Assembly: GCA_017448545.1 (NCBI GenBank)
Contig: JAFSLH010000017.1
Location: 1-41,964 of the forward strand
Direction of reading: 5' to 3'
DNA: 41,964 bases
Origin: Clostridia bacterium
GTDB taxonomy: Bacteria > Bacillota > Clostridia > Christensenellales > CAG-138
Made by a program: the position numbers and the translations under genes. The notes beneath the pieces are model-generated. The model made no database searches. It had not been told where the DNA came from and saw only the letters and a program-made list of their open reading frames with translations. Of this stretch, positions 9,860 through 17,371 are shown piece by piece; position 1 is the stretch's first letter; the number at the start of each line of letters is the position of its first letter.

Positions 9860-9985
9860 CCGTTCTGCGCGGCTTTTCGCGGATTTACCTATATTTTGCG
9901 CTTTTGGACGTCGATTCGACAATTCTTCCCCTTCGTTCGACGGATTCCGACAGGAATTGTCCCTTTTATCGGACGGAAAACCGCG

Positions 9986-9991
9986 TATAAT
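9986..9991 (+). promoter_or_regulatory. -10 element for the small HTH gene
   Basis: Perfect TATAAT 41 bases before the GTG start. No good -35 hexamer is found at 16-18 bases, so a helper regulator or an extended contact may be involved. Confidence 0.5.
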
Positions 9992-10032
9992 CAAGAAAGA
10001 CGGAAGTCACGGAACGAGAGGAGGGAAGCGGC

Positions 10033-10269
10033 GTGACAAAACGAACGGAAGGAAGACTGCGGATTCTGTATGTGCAGGATATTTTGCGCGCCTGTCCCGG
10101 TCCGGGGCATGCGATCACGATGGCGCAGCTGCTGTCCCTGCTCGGGGAGCGCGGCATTTCGGCGGAGCGCCGGAGCCTTTACGACGACTTCCGCCAACTG
10201 GAACGGTACGGCATGCAGGTTGCCCGGACAAGCCGGGGGCGCTACAGCCGGTATTATTGGAAACGGTAG
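10033..10269 (+). CDS. Small HTH protein resembling the N-terminus of WYL regulators
   Basis: 78-residue protein that begins with GTG; GGAGGG lies seven bases upstream. RLRILYVQDILRACPGPGHA, TMAQLLSLLGERGISAERRS and LYDDFRQLERYGMQV correspond to the winged-helix domain that opens WYL-domain transcription regulators. Those proteins are about 300 residues long and continue into a ligand-binding WYL domain. Here the protein ends right after the wing (YYWKR), and only about 30 bases separate it from the terminator, so no WYL remnant remains. It is divergent from the metQ leader and promoter, so a role at that promoter is possible but not shown. Its own ribosome binding site argues for a functional stand-alone DNA-binding protein. 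Confidence 0.75.
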   Translation: MTKRTEGRLRILYVQDILRACPGPGHAITMAQLLSLLGERGISAERRSLYDDFRQLERYGMQVARTSRGRYSRYYWKR

Positions 10270-10293
10270 GGGGGAGAATCCTCAAACGTCGGC

Positions 10294-10327
10294 AAAAAGA
10301 AACAGCGCATCCGATCGGATGCGCTGT
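10294..10327. terminator. Terminator of the rplA operon, shared with the HTH gene
   Basis: A perfect palindrome of 26 bases (10302-10327) is followed on the minus strand by TTTCTTTTT. The plus-strand side has only a weak T-rich tail. It ends the ribosomal operon directly after rplA. Confidence 0.88.
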
Positions 10328-10338
10328 CTGTGGTTTTG

Positions 10339-11028
10339 TTAGAACTTGAGGGAGTTGAACTTGACGCCGGGGCCCATCGTCGAGGAAACGACGAGGCTCT
10401 TGATGTAGGTTCCCTTCGCCGCTGCGGGCTTCGCCTTGATGATGGCTTCCATCAGCGTGGTGAGGTTCTCTTCCAGCTTGTCAACGCCGAAGCTCTTCTT
10501 GCCGATCGGGCAGTGGACGATGTTGGTCTTGTCAACACGATATTCGACCTTACCGGCTTTGATATCGGTGACCGCCTTGGCGACGTCCATCGTAACCGTA
10601 CCGCTCTTCGGGTTCGGCATGAGGCCCTTCGGGCCCAGGATACGACCGATGCGGCCGACGAGACCCATCATATCCGGGGTAGCGACGCAGACGTCGAACC
10701 CGAACCAGTTTTCCTGCTGAATCTTCTTGATGGTGCTCTCATCGCCGATGAAGTCTGCGCCGGCTTCCTGCGCTTCGCGGGCCTTGTCGGCCTTTGCGAA
10801 AACGAGGACGCGGACGGTCTTGCCGGTGCCGTGCGGCAGAACGACTGCGCCGCGGACCTGCTGGTCTGCATGGCGGGAGTCGACGCCCAGACGGACGGAA
10901 ACTTCGATCGTTTCGTCGAACTTGGCCTTCGCGGTGCTCAGAACGGTTTCGAGACCTTCGCGAACGTCATACAGCTTGCTGCGATCGACGAGCTCTTTGC
11001 TTGCATTATAATTCTTGCCGTGCTTCAT
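10339..11028 (-). CDS. rplA: 50S ribosomal protein L1
   Basis: 229-residue L1, the stalk protein near the ribosomal E site, and in many bacteria a translational repressor of its own operon. Typical blocks are [20 protein letters not shown] at the N terminus, [47 protein letters not shown] and the C-terminal [11 protein letters not shown]. Length is normal. It is 14 bases downstream of rplK and is followed by a terminator rather than by rplJ-rplL. Confidence 0.98.
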   Translation of the reverse strand: MKHGKNYNASKELVDRSKLYDVREGLETVLSTAKAKFDETIEVSVRLGVDSRHADQQVRGAVVLPHGTGKTVRVLVFAKADKAREAQEAGADFIGDESTIKKIQQENWFGFDVCVATPDMMGLVGRIGRILGPKGLMPNPKSGTVTMDVAKAVTDIKAGKVEYRVDKTNIVHCPIGKKSFGVDKLEENLTTLMEAIIKAKPAAAKGTYIKSLVVSSTMGPGVKFNSLKF

Positions 11029-11042
11029 CTTGCGTACCCTCC

Positions 11043-11468
11043 TCAGTCACCGACGATAACGCCCATGCTGCGCGCGGTGCCGGCGATCATGCTCATCGCG
11101 GCCTCAACGCTCGCTGCGTTCAGATCGGGCATCTTCAGCTCTGCGATTTCGCGGACCTGCGCCTTGGAAATCGTAGCAACCTTCGTCTTGTTCGGGGTGC
11201 CGGACGCGCTCTCGATACCGCAGGCCTTCTTGATGAGGACGGCCGCCGGAGGCGTCTTGGTGATGAACGTGAAGCTGCGATCCTGGTAAACGGTGATAAC
11301 GACCGGGATCACCAGACCCGCCTGCTTGTTGGTACGCTCGTTGAACTCTTTGCAGAAGCCCATGATGTTCACGCCGTGCTGACCGAGTGCGGGGCCTACC
11401 GGCGGCGCCGGCGTTGCTTTACCGGCGGGGATCTGCAGCTTTACATAACCTGTGATCTTCTTTGCCAT
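11043..11468 (-). CDS. rplK: 50S ribosomal protein L11
   Basis: 141-residue L11, component of the GTPase-associated centre. The N-terminal domain shows [20 protein letters not shown] and [16 protein letters not shown] (the proline-rich thiostrepton-binding face). The C-terminal rRNA-binding domain shows [19 protein letters not shown] and the end [13 protein letters not shown]. Length is normal. It sits between nusG and rplA with AAGGAG upstream of the ATG. Confidence 0.98.
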   Translation of the reverse strand: MAKKITGYVKLQIPAGKATPAPPVGPALGQHGVNIMGFCKEFNERTNKQAGLVIPVVITVYQDRSFTFITKTPPAAVLIKKACGIESASGTPNKTKVATISKAQVREIAELKMPDLNAASVEAAMSMIAGTARSMGVIVGD

Positions 11469-11549
11469 TGCTGTTTCTCCTTTTTGTATTTAGGTCGTGG
11501 TGCGGGGTGCCTCCCCTTCCACAATGTCAAACCGCTGCTGCGGATTGCA

Positions 11550-12134
11550 TCAAAGCTTCTGGACCTGAATGAAGTCCAGTTCGACGGGCGTTTCGCGCCC
11601 GAACATCGAAACGGTCAGCTTGACCTTCTGCCGTTCCACGTCGATCTTCTCGACCTTGCCGATGAAGTTCTCGAGCGGGCCGGACACGACGCGCACGTTC
11701 TCGCCTTCTTCGATATCGAGAACGATCGGAATCCGCTCCACGCCCATCGCGACGACTTCTTCGTCCTTCAGCGGGATCGGCTTGCTTCCCGGGCCGACAA
11801 AGCCCGTCACGCCGCGCGTATTGCGGATGACGTACCATGCGCGGGGATTCATGACCAGCTCATACGAGACTCCGCCGCCGCGCTCCTCGGGCCGTTCCTT
11901 TTCGACGACGTCAACGTTCATCTTGACCATGACGTAGCCGGGATAAATCTTTCGGGTGACCGACTTGCGCTTTCCGTTCGGCAGGATCTCAATGGTTTCC
12001 TCGGTCGGATACATGACCTCAAGGATGATATCCTGCAGGCCGGCGTTTTCGACGGCTTTGACAAGATCCTCCTTGACCTTGTTTTCATACCCGGAGTAGG
12101 TATGAACAACGTACCATTTCGTTTCCTGACTCAT
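11550..12134 (-). CDS. nusG: Transcription termination/antitermination factor NusG
   Basis: 194-residue NusG. The NGN domain carries WYVVHTYSGYENKVKEDLV and KIYPGYVMVKM, and ends near AWYVIRNTRGVTGFVG. The C-terminal KOW domain carries GENVRVVSGPLENFIGKVEK. It modulates RNA polymerase pausing and Rho or ribosome coupling. The start lies five bases after the secE stop with no evident Shine-Dalgarno, so translation is probably coupled to secE. Confidence 0.97.
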   Translation of the reverse strand: MSQETKWYVVHTYSGYENKVKEDLVKAVENAGLQDIILEVMYPTEETIEILPNGKRKSVTRKIYPGYVMVKMNVDVVEKERPEERGGGVSYELVMNPRAWYVIRNTRGVTGFVGPGSKPIPLKDEEVVAMGVERIPIVLDIEEGENVRVVSGPLENFIGKVEKIDVERQKVKLTVSMFGRETPVELDFIQVQKL

Positions 12135-12139
12135 GGGCG

Positions 12140-12436
12140 TTATCCGAGGAACAACGTGCTCGAAACGAGTTCAGCCGCAGAATCCTTTGCCTTCAGAAGC
12201 AGGCTCATCGGCGTGCCGAATGCGAGGTCCAGAACCCAGATCAGCAGCGTGACCGCCAGAACGACGACGATCACGACGCCGGTGTTCTTTGCAAGCTCTT
12301 TCGGAGAAAGCCAGGTGAGCTTCTTCACCTCGCCCCACATCTCCTTCAGATATGCGCCGAGTTGAAACTTCTTTTCTTTTTTCTTTTTGACTTCGGGCTT
12401 CTTGTTGTCAGCCTTCTTCTCCAGCTCTTTTGCCAT
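12140..12436 (-). CDS. secE: Preprotein translocase subunit SecE
   Basis: 98-residue, single-membrane-segment SecE. It has a lysine-rich cytoplasmic N terminus, an amphipathic helix YLKEMWGEVKKLTWLSPKEL (the family signature W.E.KK..WPS) and a membrane helix GVVIVVVLAVTLLIWVLDLAF, then a short extracellular tail. ATG 12436 (MAKELEKK) is chosen; GGGGGA lies six bases upstream. It stabilises SecY in the Sec channel. The rpmG-secE-nusG order is typical. Confidence 0.92.
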   Translation of the reverse strand: MAKELEKKADNKKPEVKKKKEKKFQLGAYLKEMWGEVKKLTWLSPKELAKNTGVVIVVVLAVTLLIWVLDLAFGTPMSLLLKAKDSAAELVSSTLFLG

Positions 12437-12450
12437 GGTGAATCCCCCGA

Positions 12451-12600
12451 TTACTTGGACTCTCTGTGCAGAGTGTGCTTCCGGCAGAAACGGCAATACT
12501 TGTTGAACTCAAGACGATCGGGATCGTTCTTCTTGTTCTTGAAAGTGTTGTAGTTTCTCTGCTTGCATTCGGTGCAAGCCAACGTGATCTTAACGCGCAT
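12451..12600 (-). CDS. rpmG: 50S ribosomal protein L33
   Basis: 49-residue L33. Two CxxC pairs (CTECK near residue 9 and CRFCR near 38) form a zinc ribbon, so this is the zinc-binding (C+) form. ATG 12600 is supported by AGGAGG ten bases upstream. It is the first gene of the secE-nusG-rplKA transcription unit. Confidence 0.96.
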   Translation of the reverse strand: MRVKITLACTECKQRNYNTFKNKKNDPDRLEFNKYCRFCRKHTLHRESK

Positions 12601-12625
12601 GAATTCTAAACCTCCTAAGGATTTT

Positions 12626-12655
12626 CGCATCAAAAACAGCCCCCCTGCAGGGGAA
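12626..12655 (-). promoter_or_regulatory. Terminator-like hairpin in the rpmG 5' leader
   Basis: Between promoter and rpmG the RNA can form CCCC-TGCA-GGGG (12653-12642), extendable to six pairs with U-G. It is followed by GGCTGTTTTT. It could be a leader attenuator or RNA stabiliser. The stem is short and the loop self-complementary, so this is a weak call. Confidence 0.35.
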
Positions 12656-12663
12656 CCTTAGTA

Positions 12664-12692
12664 ACGTTACCACAAACGCTTCGATTTGTCAA
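12664..12692 (-). promoter_or_regulatory. Promoter of the rpmG-secE-nusG-rplK-rplA operon
   Basis: Minus-strand TTGACA (12692-12687), 17-base spacer, TAACGT (12669-12664). Confidence 0.75.
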
Positions 12693-12787
12693 CGAAAACT
12701 TTCCGATTTTCCCGCCTTTTCCGGGATTTTTGCGGACTTTTTTTCGCTGCGCTTTGTAAGACTTTCATAAAGCGGCTTCGCGGTCTC

Positions 12788-12816
12788 TTGACAAGCGCGC
12801 CGCCGTCCCGTAAGAT
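12788..12816 (+). promoter_or_regulatory. Promoter of queT
   Basis: TTGACA (12788-12793), 17-base spacer, TAAGAT (12811-12816). Predicted transcription start is near 12823, just before the riboswitch-like element. Confidence 0.8.
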
Positions 12817-12837
12817 GGCATTGTTCCCGACGGGAAC

Positions 12838-12879
12838 CGTGAGTTCGGAACCATCCTCACGAAAAACAAAACTAAGGAG
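12838..12879 (+). promoter_or_regulatory. preQ1-I-like riboswitch
   Basis: A 6-bp stem CGTGAG/CTCACG (12838-12843 and 12856-12861) encloses the loop TTCGGAACCATC. It is followed by an A-rich tail ending in AAAACTAAGGAG (12868-12879). The size, the TTC after P1, the CC in the loop able to pair with GG of the tail, and the A-rich tail running into the Shine-Dalgarno match the compact preQ1-I pseudoknot class. Because the tail contains the AAGGAG of queT, control would be translational. It lies directly upstream of a queuosine-precursor transporter, which supports the call. Confidence 0.7.
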
Positions 12880-12888
12880 AATCCCATC

Positions 12889-13440
12889 ATGCAATCCAAA
12901 ACCCATTCCCGCATCCTGTCTCTGGCACTGGGCGGCGTCATCGCCGCGCTCTACGTCGCGCTCACGTACCTCAGCGCTCTGCTCGGCCTTTCCGGTCAAA
13001 ATCTGATCCAGTTCCGGCTTTCCGAAGTGCTGACCATCCTGCCGTTCTTCTCGTTCGCCGCCGTTCCGGGCGTCACGATCGGCTGCCTGCTCGCGAATAT
13101 CTTCACGGGCGCCGCGCCGTGGGACGTCGTGTTCGGCACGCTCGCGTCGCTGATCGGCGCCGTCGGAACGCACCTGATCGGTAAATATGCCGGCCCGAAG
13201 CTTCGCTTCACCGCGTCGATCCCGCCGATCCTTTCCAATACGCTGATCGTGCCGTTCGTCGTGTATTACTGCTACGGCCTCGACCAGACGCTCAGCGGCT
13301 ATTCGACCGGCGTCGCGCTGCTGATCACGGCGGCCGCCGTGCTGCTCGGCGAGTTCGTCTGCTGCGGGATCTTAGGCACCGCGCTGCAGGCGGTTCTGCT
13401 CCGGTACCCGCGGGTGCTCGGCGGCAAAAGCGCAGCGTGA
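12889..13440 (+). CDS. queT: QueT-type queuosine precursor transporter (ECF S-component)
   Basis: 183-residue integral membrane protein with about five to six hydrophobic segments, matching the QueT family. Signatures are ALGGVIAALYVALTYLSALL, IQFRLSEVLTILPFF, PGVTIGCLLANIF, PWDVVFGTLASLIGA and GEFVCCGILG near the C terminus. QueT proteins are substrate-capture components of energy-coupling-factor transporters. They import queuosine precursors such as preQ0/preQ1 with a shared ECF ATPase module encoded elsewhere. The upstream preQ1-like riboswitch agrees with this. Monocistronic. Confidence 0.9.
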   Translation: MQSKTHSRILSLALGGVIAALYVALTYLSALLGLSGQNLIQFRLSEVLTILPFFSFAAVPGVTIGCLLANIFTGAAPWDVVFGTLASLIGAVGTHLIGKYAGPKLRFTASIPPILSNTLIVPFVVYYCYGLDQTLSGYSTGVALLITAAAVLLGEFVCCGILGTALQAVLLRYPRVLGGKSAA

Positions 13441-13500
13441 CGGCATCGGTCCGCCGCCCTTCCTTATTTTATATATCTGTCCGGGAAATGCAAGAAGTTC

Positions 13501-13529
13501 TTGAAAAATACAACGAATTTCTGTATAAT
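13501..13529 (+). promoter_or_regulatory. Promoter of the phosphofructokinase gene
   Basis: TTGAAA (13501-13506), 17-base spacer, perfect TATAAT (13524-13529), 34 bases before the ATG. Confidence 0.85.
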
Positions 13530-13562
13530 AAAAATGCAATCTGAAAGAATGGAGCAAAAACT

Positions 13563-14813
13563 ATGAAGCAGTTAGTTGGTTCTGCGATCATCGGTCAGTC
13601 CGGCGGTCCCACTTCGGTCATCAACGCAAGCGCCTACGGCGTCATCCGCACCGCGCTCGACAGCCCGAACATCACGAAGGTTTACGGCGCAGCGCACGGC
13701 ATTCGCGGCGTCCTTGACGACGTTCTGTACGACATGGGCGAAGAGGATGCGGAGGAGCTCGCTCTCCTGCTGCATACGCCGTCTTCCGCGCTCGGTTCCT
13801 GCCGCTATAAGCTCAAGGACCCCGATGCGGACGATACCGATTATCGCCGCATCCTTGAGATCTTCCAAAAGTACAACGTCCGTTATTTCTTCTATAACGG
13901 CGGAAACGACTCGATGGATACCTGCAACAAGATTTCCAAGTACATGCAGCGCGTCGGTTACGAGTGCCGCGTGATGGGCGTTCCGAAGACGATCGACAAC
14001 GACCTGTTCGGCACGGATCATTGTCCCGGCTTCGCGTCCGCGGCAAAGTATGTCGCCACCTCCTGCATGGAGATTTATCACGACGCGCGCGTTTACGACA
14101 CGCCGATGATCTGCATCGTGGAGATCATGGGCCGTCATGCGGGCTGGCTTGCCGCCAGCGCTTCCGCTGCGACGTATGCGGGCTGCGGTCCCGACCTCAT
14201 CTATCTGCCGGAAACCGATTTCGACGTCGAAAAGTTCCTCGTCGACGTCGAGCGGCTCTATAAGGAGTCCGGCAAGGTGTTCGTCGCCGTTTCCGAAGGC
14301 ATCCACGACGCGACCGGCAAGCTGATCGCGGAGTACGGCGCGGAAGACGCGAAGGTCGACTCCTTTGGTCACAAGCAGCTCGGCGGCCTCGCCGCAACGC
14401 TCGTCGGCATGGTCAAGAACCGCATCGAGGGCGTCAAGATTCGCGGCATCGAGCTGTCCCTGCTCCAGCGCTGCGCAGCGCACTGCGCGTCGCAGACCGA
14501 CGTGAACGAATCGTTCGGCGCGGGCAAAGCGGCGGTCGAGAACGCCGTGAACGGTGTGACCGACAAGATGGTCGCGTTCGAGCGCAGCTATGACGAGAAC
14601 GGCAAGTACGTCTGCAACATGAAGCTGGTCGACCTGACGCTCTGCGCGAATACCGAAAAGAAGGTCCCGCGCGAGTGGATCAACGCCGAGGGCAACGGCC
14701 TCGAGAAGGCGTACGTCGATTACCTGCTCCCGCTGCTCGAAGGCGAAGCGGAGCCGGTGCGCGTCAACGGTCTGCCGCGTTTTGCCAACCTGAAGAAGGT
14801 CGTCGCAAAGTAA
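13563..14813 (+). CDS. PPi-dependent 6-phosphofructokinase
   Basis: 416-residue phosphofructokinase. IIGQSGGPTSVINAS forms the N-terminal phosphate-binding loop. The motif GGNDSMDT has Asp where ATP enzymes have the second Gly of GGDGS, and PKTIDND has Lys where ATP enzymes have Gly (PGTIDND). In characterised enzymes these two changes mark pyrophosphate use, giving reversible phosphorylation of fructose 6-phosphate. EIMGRHAGWLAA and the 6-phosphate-binding regions are intact. The length of about 415 residues fits the PPi-PFK clade. Monocistronic between a consensus promoter and a terminator. The phosphoryl donor is inferred from these residues. Confidence 0.9.
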   Translation: MKQLVGSAIIGQSGGPTSVINASAYGVIRTALDSPNITKVYGAAHGIRGVLDDVLYDMGEEDAEELALLLHTPSSALGSCRYKLKDPDADDTDYRRILEIFQKYNVRYFFYNGGNDSMDTCNKISKYMQRVGYECRVMGVPKTIDNDLFGTDHCPGFASAAKYVATSCMEIYHDARVYDTPMICIVEIMGRHAGWLAASASAATYAGCGPDLIYLPETDFDVEKFLVDVERLYKESGKVFVAVSEGIHDATGKLIAEYGAEDAKVDSFGHKQLGGLAATLVGMVKNRIEGVKIRGIELSLLQRCAAHCASQTDVNESFGAGKAAVENAVNGVTDKMVAFERSYDENGKYVCNMKLVDLTLCANTEKKVPREWINAEGNGLEKAYVDYLLPLLEGEAEPVRVNGLPRFANLKKVVAK

Positions 14814-14831
14814 AATCGAATTTCAACCGGG

Positions 14832-14854
14832 AAAAGCTCCTTCGGGGGCTTTTT
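14832..14854 (+). terminator. Terminator of the phosphofructokinase gene
   Basis: AAAAGCTCC (14832-14840) pairs with GGGGCTTTTT (14845-14854) across a TTCG-type loop and runs into a T-rich tail. Confidence 0.8.
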
Positions 14855-14909
14855 CCTTTACTTTTCGGCGCGGATGTGTTATCCTCATTTCAGAATAGCG
14901 GGGGTGCGC

Positions 14910-15605
14910 ATGATTGCCTTTGAGCAGATGATCGAACAGGTTCCGATTCGGCGCGGCGTAACGGCGCTGATCGGCGGCGGCGGAAAAACGTCGCTGCTGC
15001 TTGCGCTCGGCGCAAATCTGCAAAAAAGCGGTTCCGTGCTGCTCTGCACCTCGACGCATATTTACCCGCCCAAAGGCGTGCCATTGTTCGATACGCTCGA
15101 CCGTCCGCTGCCGTTTGGCGAATGCGCTGCGGTCGGAACGATGGGCGAAAGCGGCAAACTGACCGCCCCGCGGCAGCCGTTTTCGGAACTGATCGGACTA
15201 TGTGACTATGTCCTGTGCGAAGCGGACGGATCGCGTGGGCTGCCGCTGAAAGCGCATGCGGCGCACGAGCCCGTGATCCCGCCCGAAAGCACGGCGGTGC
15301 TTGCCGTCCTCGGACTGGACGGGATCGGGCAGCCGATCAAAAAAGCGGCGCACCGACCGGCGCTGTATGCCGAGCGGCTCGGCGTTTCGGAAGACACGGT
15401 TGTCAAGCCGGCGCTGGCGGCGCAGATGCTGAACCGGTATCCGGGCGTGACGGGCGTCGTTTTGAACAAAGCGGATACGGATGCGCGGCTGCGGCTTGCG
15501 CGGGAAACGGCGGCGCTGCTGCCGATGCCTGCGGTGATTACCGTGCTGCAGCCGGAACCGAAGATCATAGAACTATGGAGGAACGGAACATGTTGGTTGT
15601 CATAA
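14910..15605 (+). CDS. yqeC: YqeC: selenium-dependent hydroxylase maturation protein
   Basis: 231-residue YqeC-family protein with an N-terminal P-loop-like ALIGGGGKTSLLLALG, THIYPPKG, a central DYVLCEADGSRGLPLKAHAA block and the C-terminal GVVLNKADTD. In comparative genomics yqeC co-occurs with yqeB, selD and molybdenum hydroxylases using a labile (non-selenocysteine) selenium cofactor; its biochemistry is not established. ATG 14910 has GGGGG five bases upstream and is preferred over the longer frame. It overlaps yqeB by 16 bases in a four-gene operon ending with selD. Confidence 0.88.
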   Translation: MIAFEQMIEQVPIRRGVTALIGGGGKTSLLLALGANLQKSGSVLLCTSTHIYPPKGVPLFDTLDRPLPFGECAAVGTMGESGKLTAPRQPFSELIGLCDYVLCEADGSRGLPLKAHAAHEPVIPPESTAVLAVLGLDGIGQPIKKAAHRPALYAERLGVSEDTVVKPALAAQMLNRYPGVTGVVLNKADTDARLRLARETAALLPMPAVITVLQPEPKIIELWRNGTCWLS

Positions 15606-16387
15606 AGGGCGCGGGCGATCTTGCGAGCGGAATTGCCGTGCGGCTCCGTCATTGCGGCTTCTCGATCGTGATGACCGATCTCGAAAAGCCGACCGCGATT
15701 CGCCGCACCGTCTGTTTTTCGGAAGCGATCCGCAGCGGATCGTTTCGCGTGGAGGACGTAACGGCGTCATTGGCGGCGTCGCTCGACGAAATCCCCTCAA
15801 TTCTGGCCCGCGGAGAGATCGCCGTTCTGGTCGATCCGGAAGCGGAATGTGTGCCGCTGCTCGAACCGGACGCGGTCGTGGACGCGATCCTGGCCAAAGT
15901 CAACCTCGGTACAGCGATTGACGATGCGCCGATCGTCGTCGCCGTCGGCCCCGGCTTTTCGGCGGGGGAGGATTGCCACGCGGTCGTGGAAACGCAGCGC
16001 GGGCATAACCTCGGGCGTGTGATTCTGTCCGGCCCGGCCGCGCCGAACTCCGGCATTCCCGGCAACATCAGCGGCTTCACGACCGAACGCATCCTGCGCG
16101 CGCCGAGGGACGGCGTGTTTACCGAACTGCATCAGATCGGCGATACCGTCGAGAAGGGCGAAACCGTCGCAGCCGTGGACGGCGAACCGGTGATCGCCGC
16201 GATTCGCGGCACGATCCGCGGTCTGCTGCCGACCGGGACGGTCGTATCCAAGGGCATGAAGAGCGGGGACGTCGATCCGCGCTGCGTGCTGGAAAACTGC
16301 TACACCGTTTCGGACAAGGCGCGCGCTGTCGGCGGCGGCGTACTCGAAGCGATTCTGATGCTTTGGCGGGAGGCGGCGCATGTTTAA
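15590..16387 (+). CDS. yqeB: YqeB: selenium-dependent molybdenum hydroxylase system protein
   Basis: 265-residue YqeB (EF2563) family protein. It has an N-terminal Rossmann-like motif VVIKGAGDLASGIAVRLRHCG, then TDLEKPTAIRRTVCFSEAI, AVGPGFSAGEDCHAVVETQRGH and GRVILSGPAAPNSGIPG. The C-terminal half (about 170-230; VEKGETVAAVDGEPVIAAI) resembles a biotinyl-lipoyl-like barrel. ATG 15590 has GGAGG eight bases upstream. It is thought to participate in producing the selenium cofactor of molybdenum hydroxylases; the exact reaction is unknown. It overlaps both neighbours. Confidence 0.88.
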   Translation: MLVVIKGAGDLASGIAVRLRHCGFSIVMTDLEKPTAIRRTVCFSEAIRSGSFRVEDVTASLAASLDEIPSILARGEIAVLVDPEAECVPLLEPDAVVDAILAKVNLGTAIDDAPIVVAVGPGFSAGEDCHAVVETQRGHNLGRVILSGPAAPNSGIPGNISGFTTERILRAPRDGVFTELHQIGDTVEKGETVAAVDGEPVIAAIRGTIRGLLPTGTVVSKGMKSGDVDPRCVLENCYTVSDKARAVGGGVLEAILMLWREAAHV

Positions 16388-17366
16388 GGAAACGGTCGCC
16401 GCGATTCGCAGCGGGCGGTCTCCGCTGCTGCTGACCGGCGTGGAAGGGGAACTGCTCGGCCGGGTCGCCATGGCGGACGCGCAAACGCGGATCGGCGACG
16501 GCGCGCTGCTCGACCGGCTGCCGGAACCGCTGCCCAAGCTGCCGTGCATCGAAAACGGCGTGCTGATCGAGCGGATCTGCGCCGCGCCGGAACTGGTGCT
16601 GTGCGGCGGCGGTCATGTTTCGGCGCAGGTCGCCAAGGTCGCCAAGCTCTGCGGCTTTTCGGTCACGGTGCTCGACGATCGTTCGGAGTTTGCAAACCGG
16701 GAGCGGTTCCCGGACGCGGATCGGATTCGGACGCTCCCGTTTGCGGAGGGACTTCGGGAAATCGTTTCGCCGAACGCCTATTATTGCATCGTCACGCGCG
16801 GACACAAAGACGATCGCGCGTGCCTCGAACAGATTCTGCAAAAGCCGTTCGCCTATTGCGGCATGATCGGCAGCAAAACCAAGGTCGCGCTCGTGTTCGA
16901 TGCGCTGCGCGCCGAGGGCTGTCCGGACGAAACGATTGCGCGGGTGCATGCGCCGATCGGGCTTTCCATCGGCGCGGTCACGCCGGAGGAGATCGCCGTG
17001 AGCATCGTCGCCGAACTGATCGCCGTGAAAAACTGCGGCGCGATCGGCGTGGTATGGGACGAATCGCTGCTTTCCGGCATCGAATCCGCAAACGAGCCGT
17101 ACGCGATGGCGACGCTGATTCACAAAACCGGTTCCGCGCCGCGTTCAACCGGCGCGCGCATGATCGTGCGGCGGGACGGAACGATCCTTTCGTCGATCGG
17201 CGGCGGGTACGGCGAATTCGAAGCGGCGCAGTACGCGCTCGCTATGCTGCTGGAAGGCGGCGGGGCCAAGCGGTATACCTGCCGTATGACGAACGACGAT
17301 GCGGCAAAGGCAGGTATGGTCTGCGGCGGAACGGTCGACGTATTGATTCAGATTGTTAAGGAGTGA
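16380..17366 (+). CDS. XdhC/CoxI family protein with reversed domain order
   Basis: 328-residue XdhC-like maturation factor for molybdenum hydroxylases. The Rossmann (XdhC_C) domain comes first: ELVLCGGGHVSAQVAKVAKL near 70, TVLDDRSEFANRERFP, TRGHKDDRACL, AYCGMIGSK and IGLSIGAVTPEEIAVSIVAE. The XdhC_CoxI domain is C-terminal: MATLIHKTGSAPRSTGARMI, SSIGGGYGEFEA and MVCGGTVDVLI. Classical XdhC proteins have CoxI at the N terminus. XdhC proteins bind Mo-cofactor and help insert the sulfurated form into target enzymes. It overlaps yqeB by eight bases and selD follows directly. Confidence 0.87.
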   Translation: MFKETVAAIRSGRSPLLLTGVEGELLGRVAMADAQTRIGDGALLDRLPEPLPKLPCIENGVLIERICAAPELVLCGGGHVSAQVAKVAKLCGFSVTVLDDRSEFANRERFPDADRIRTLPFAEGLREIVSPNAYYCIVTRGHKDDRACLEQILQKPFAYCGMIGSKTKVALVFDALRAEGCPDETIARVHAPIGLSIGAVTPEEIAVSIVAELIAVKNCGAIGVVWDESLLSGIESANEPYAMATLIHKTGSAPRSTGARMIVRRDGTILSSIGGGYGEFEAAQYALAMLLEGGGAKRYTCRMTNDDAAKAGMVCGGTVDVLIQIVKE

Positions 17367-17371
17367 ACAGG

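Noticed and set aside
9600..9860. SAM-I riboswitch or T-box upstream of metQ
   Set aside because: No AGAGGTGGAGG-type SAM-I core, no AGGGTGGNACCGCG T-box sequence and no specifier loop were seen. The leader-peptide reading explains the region better.
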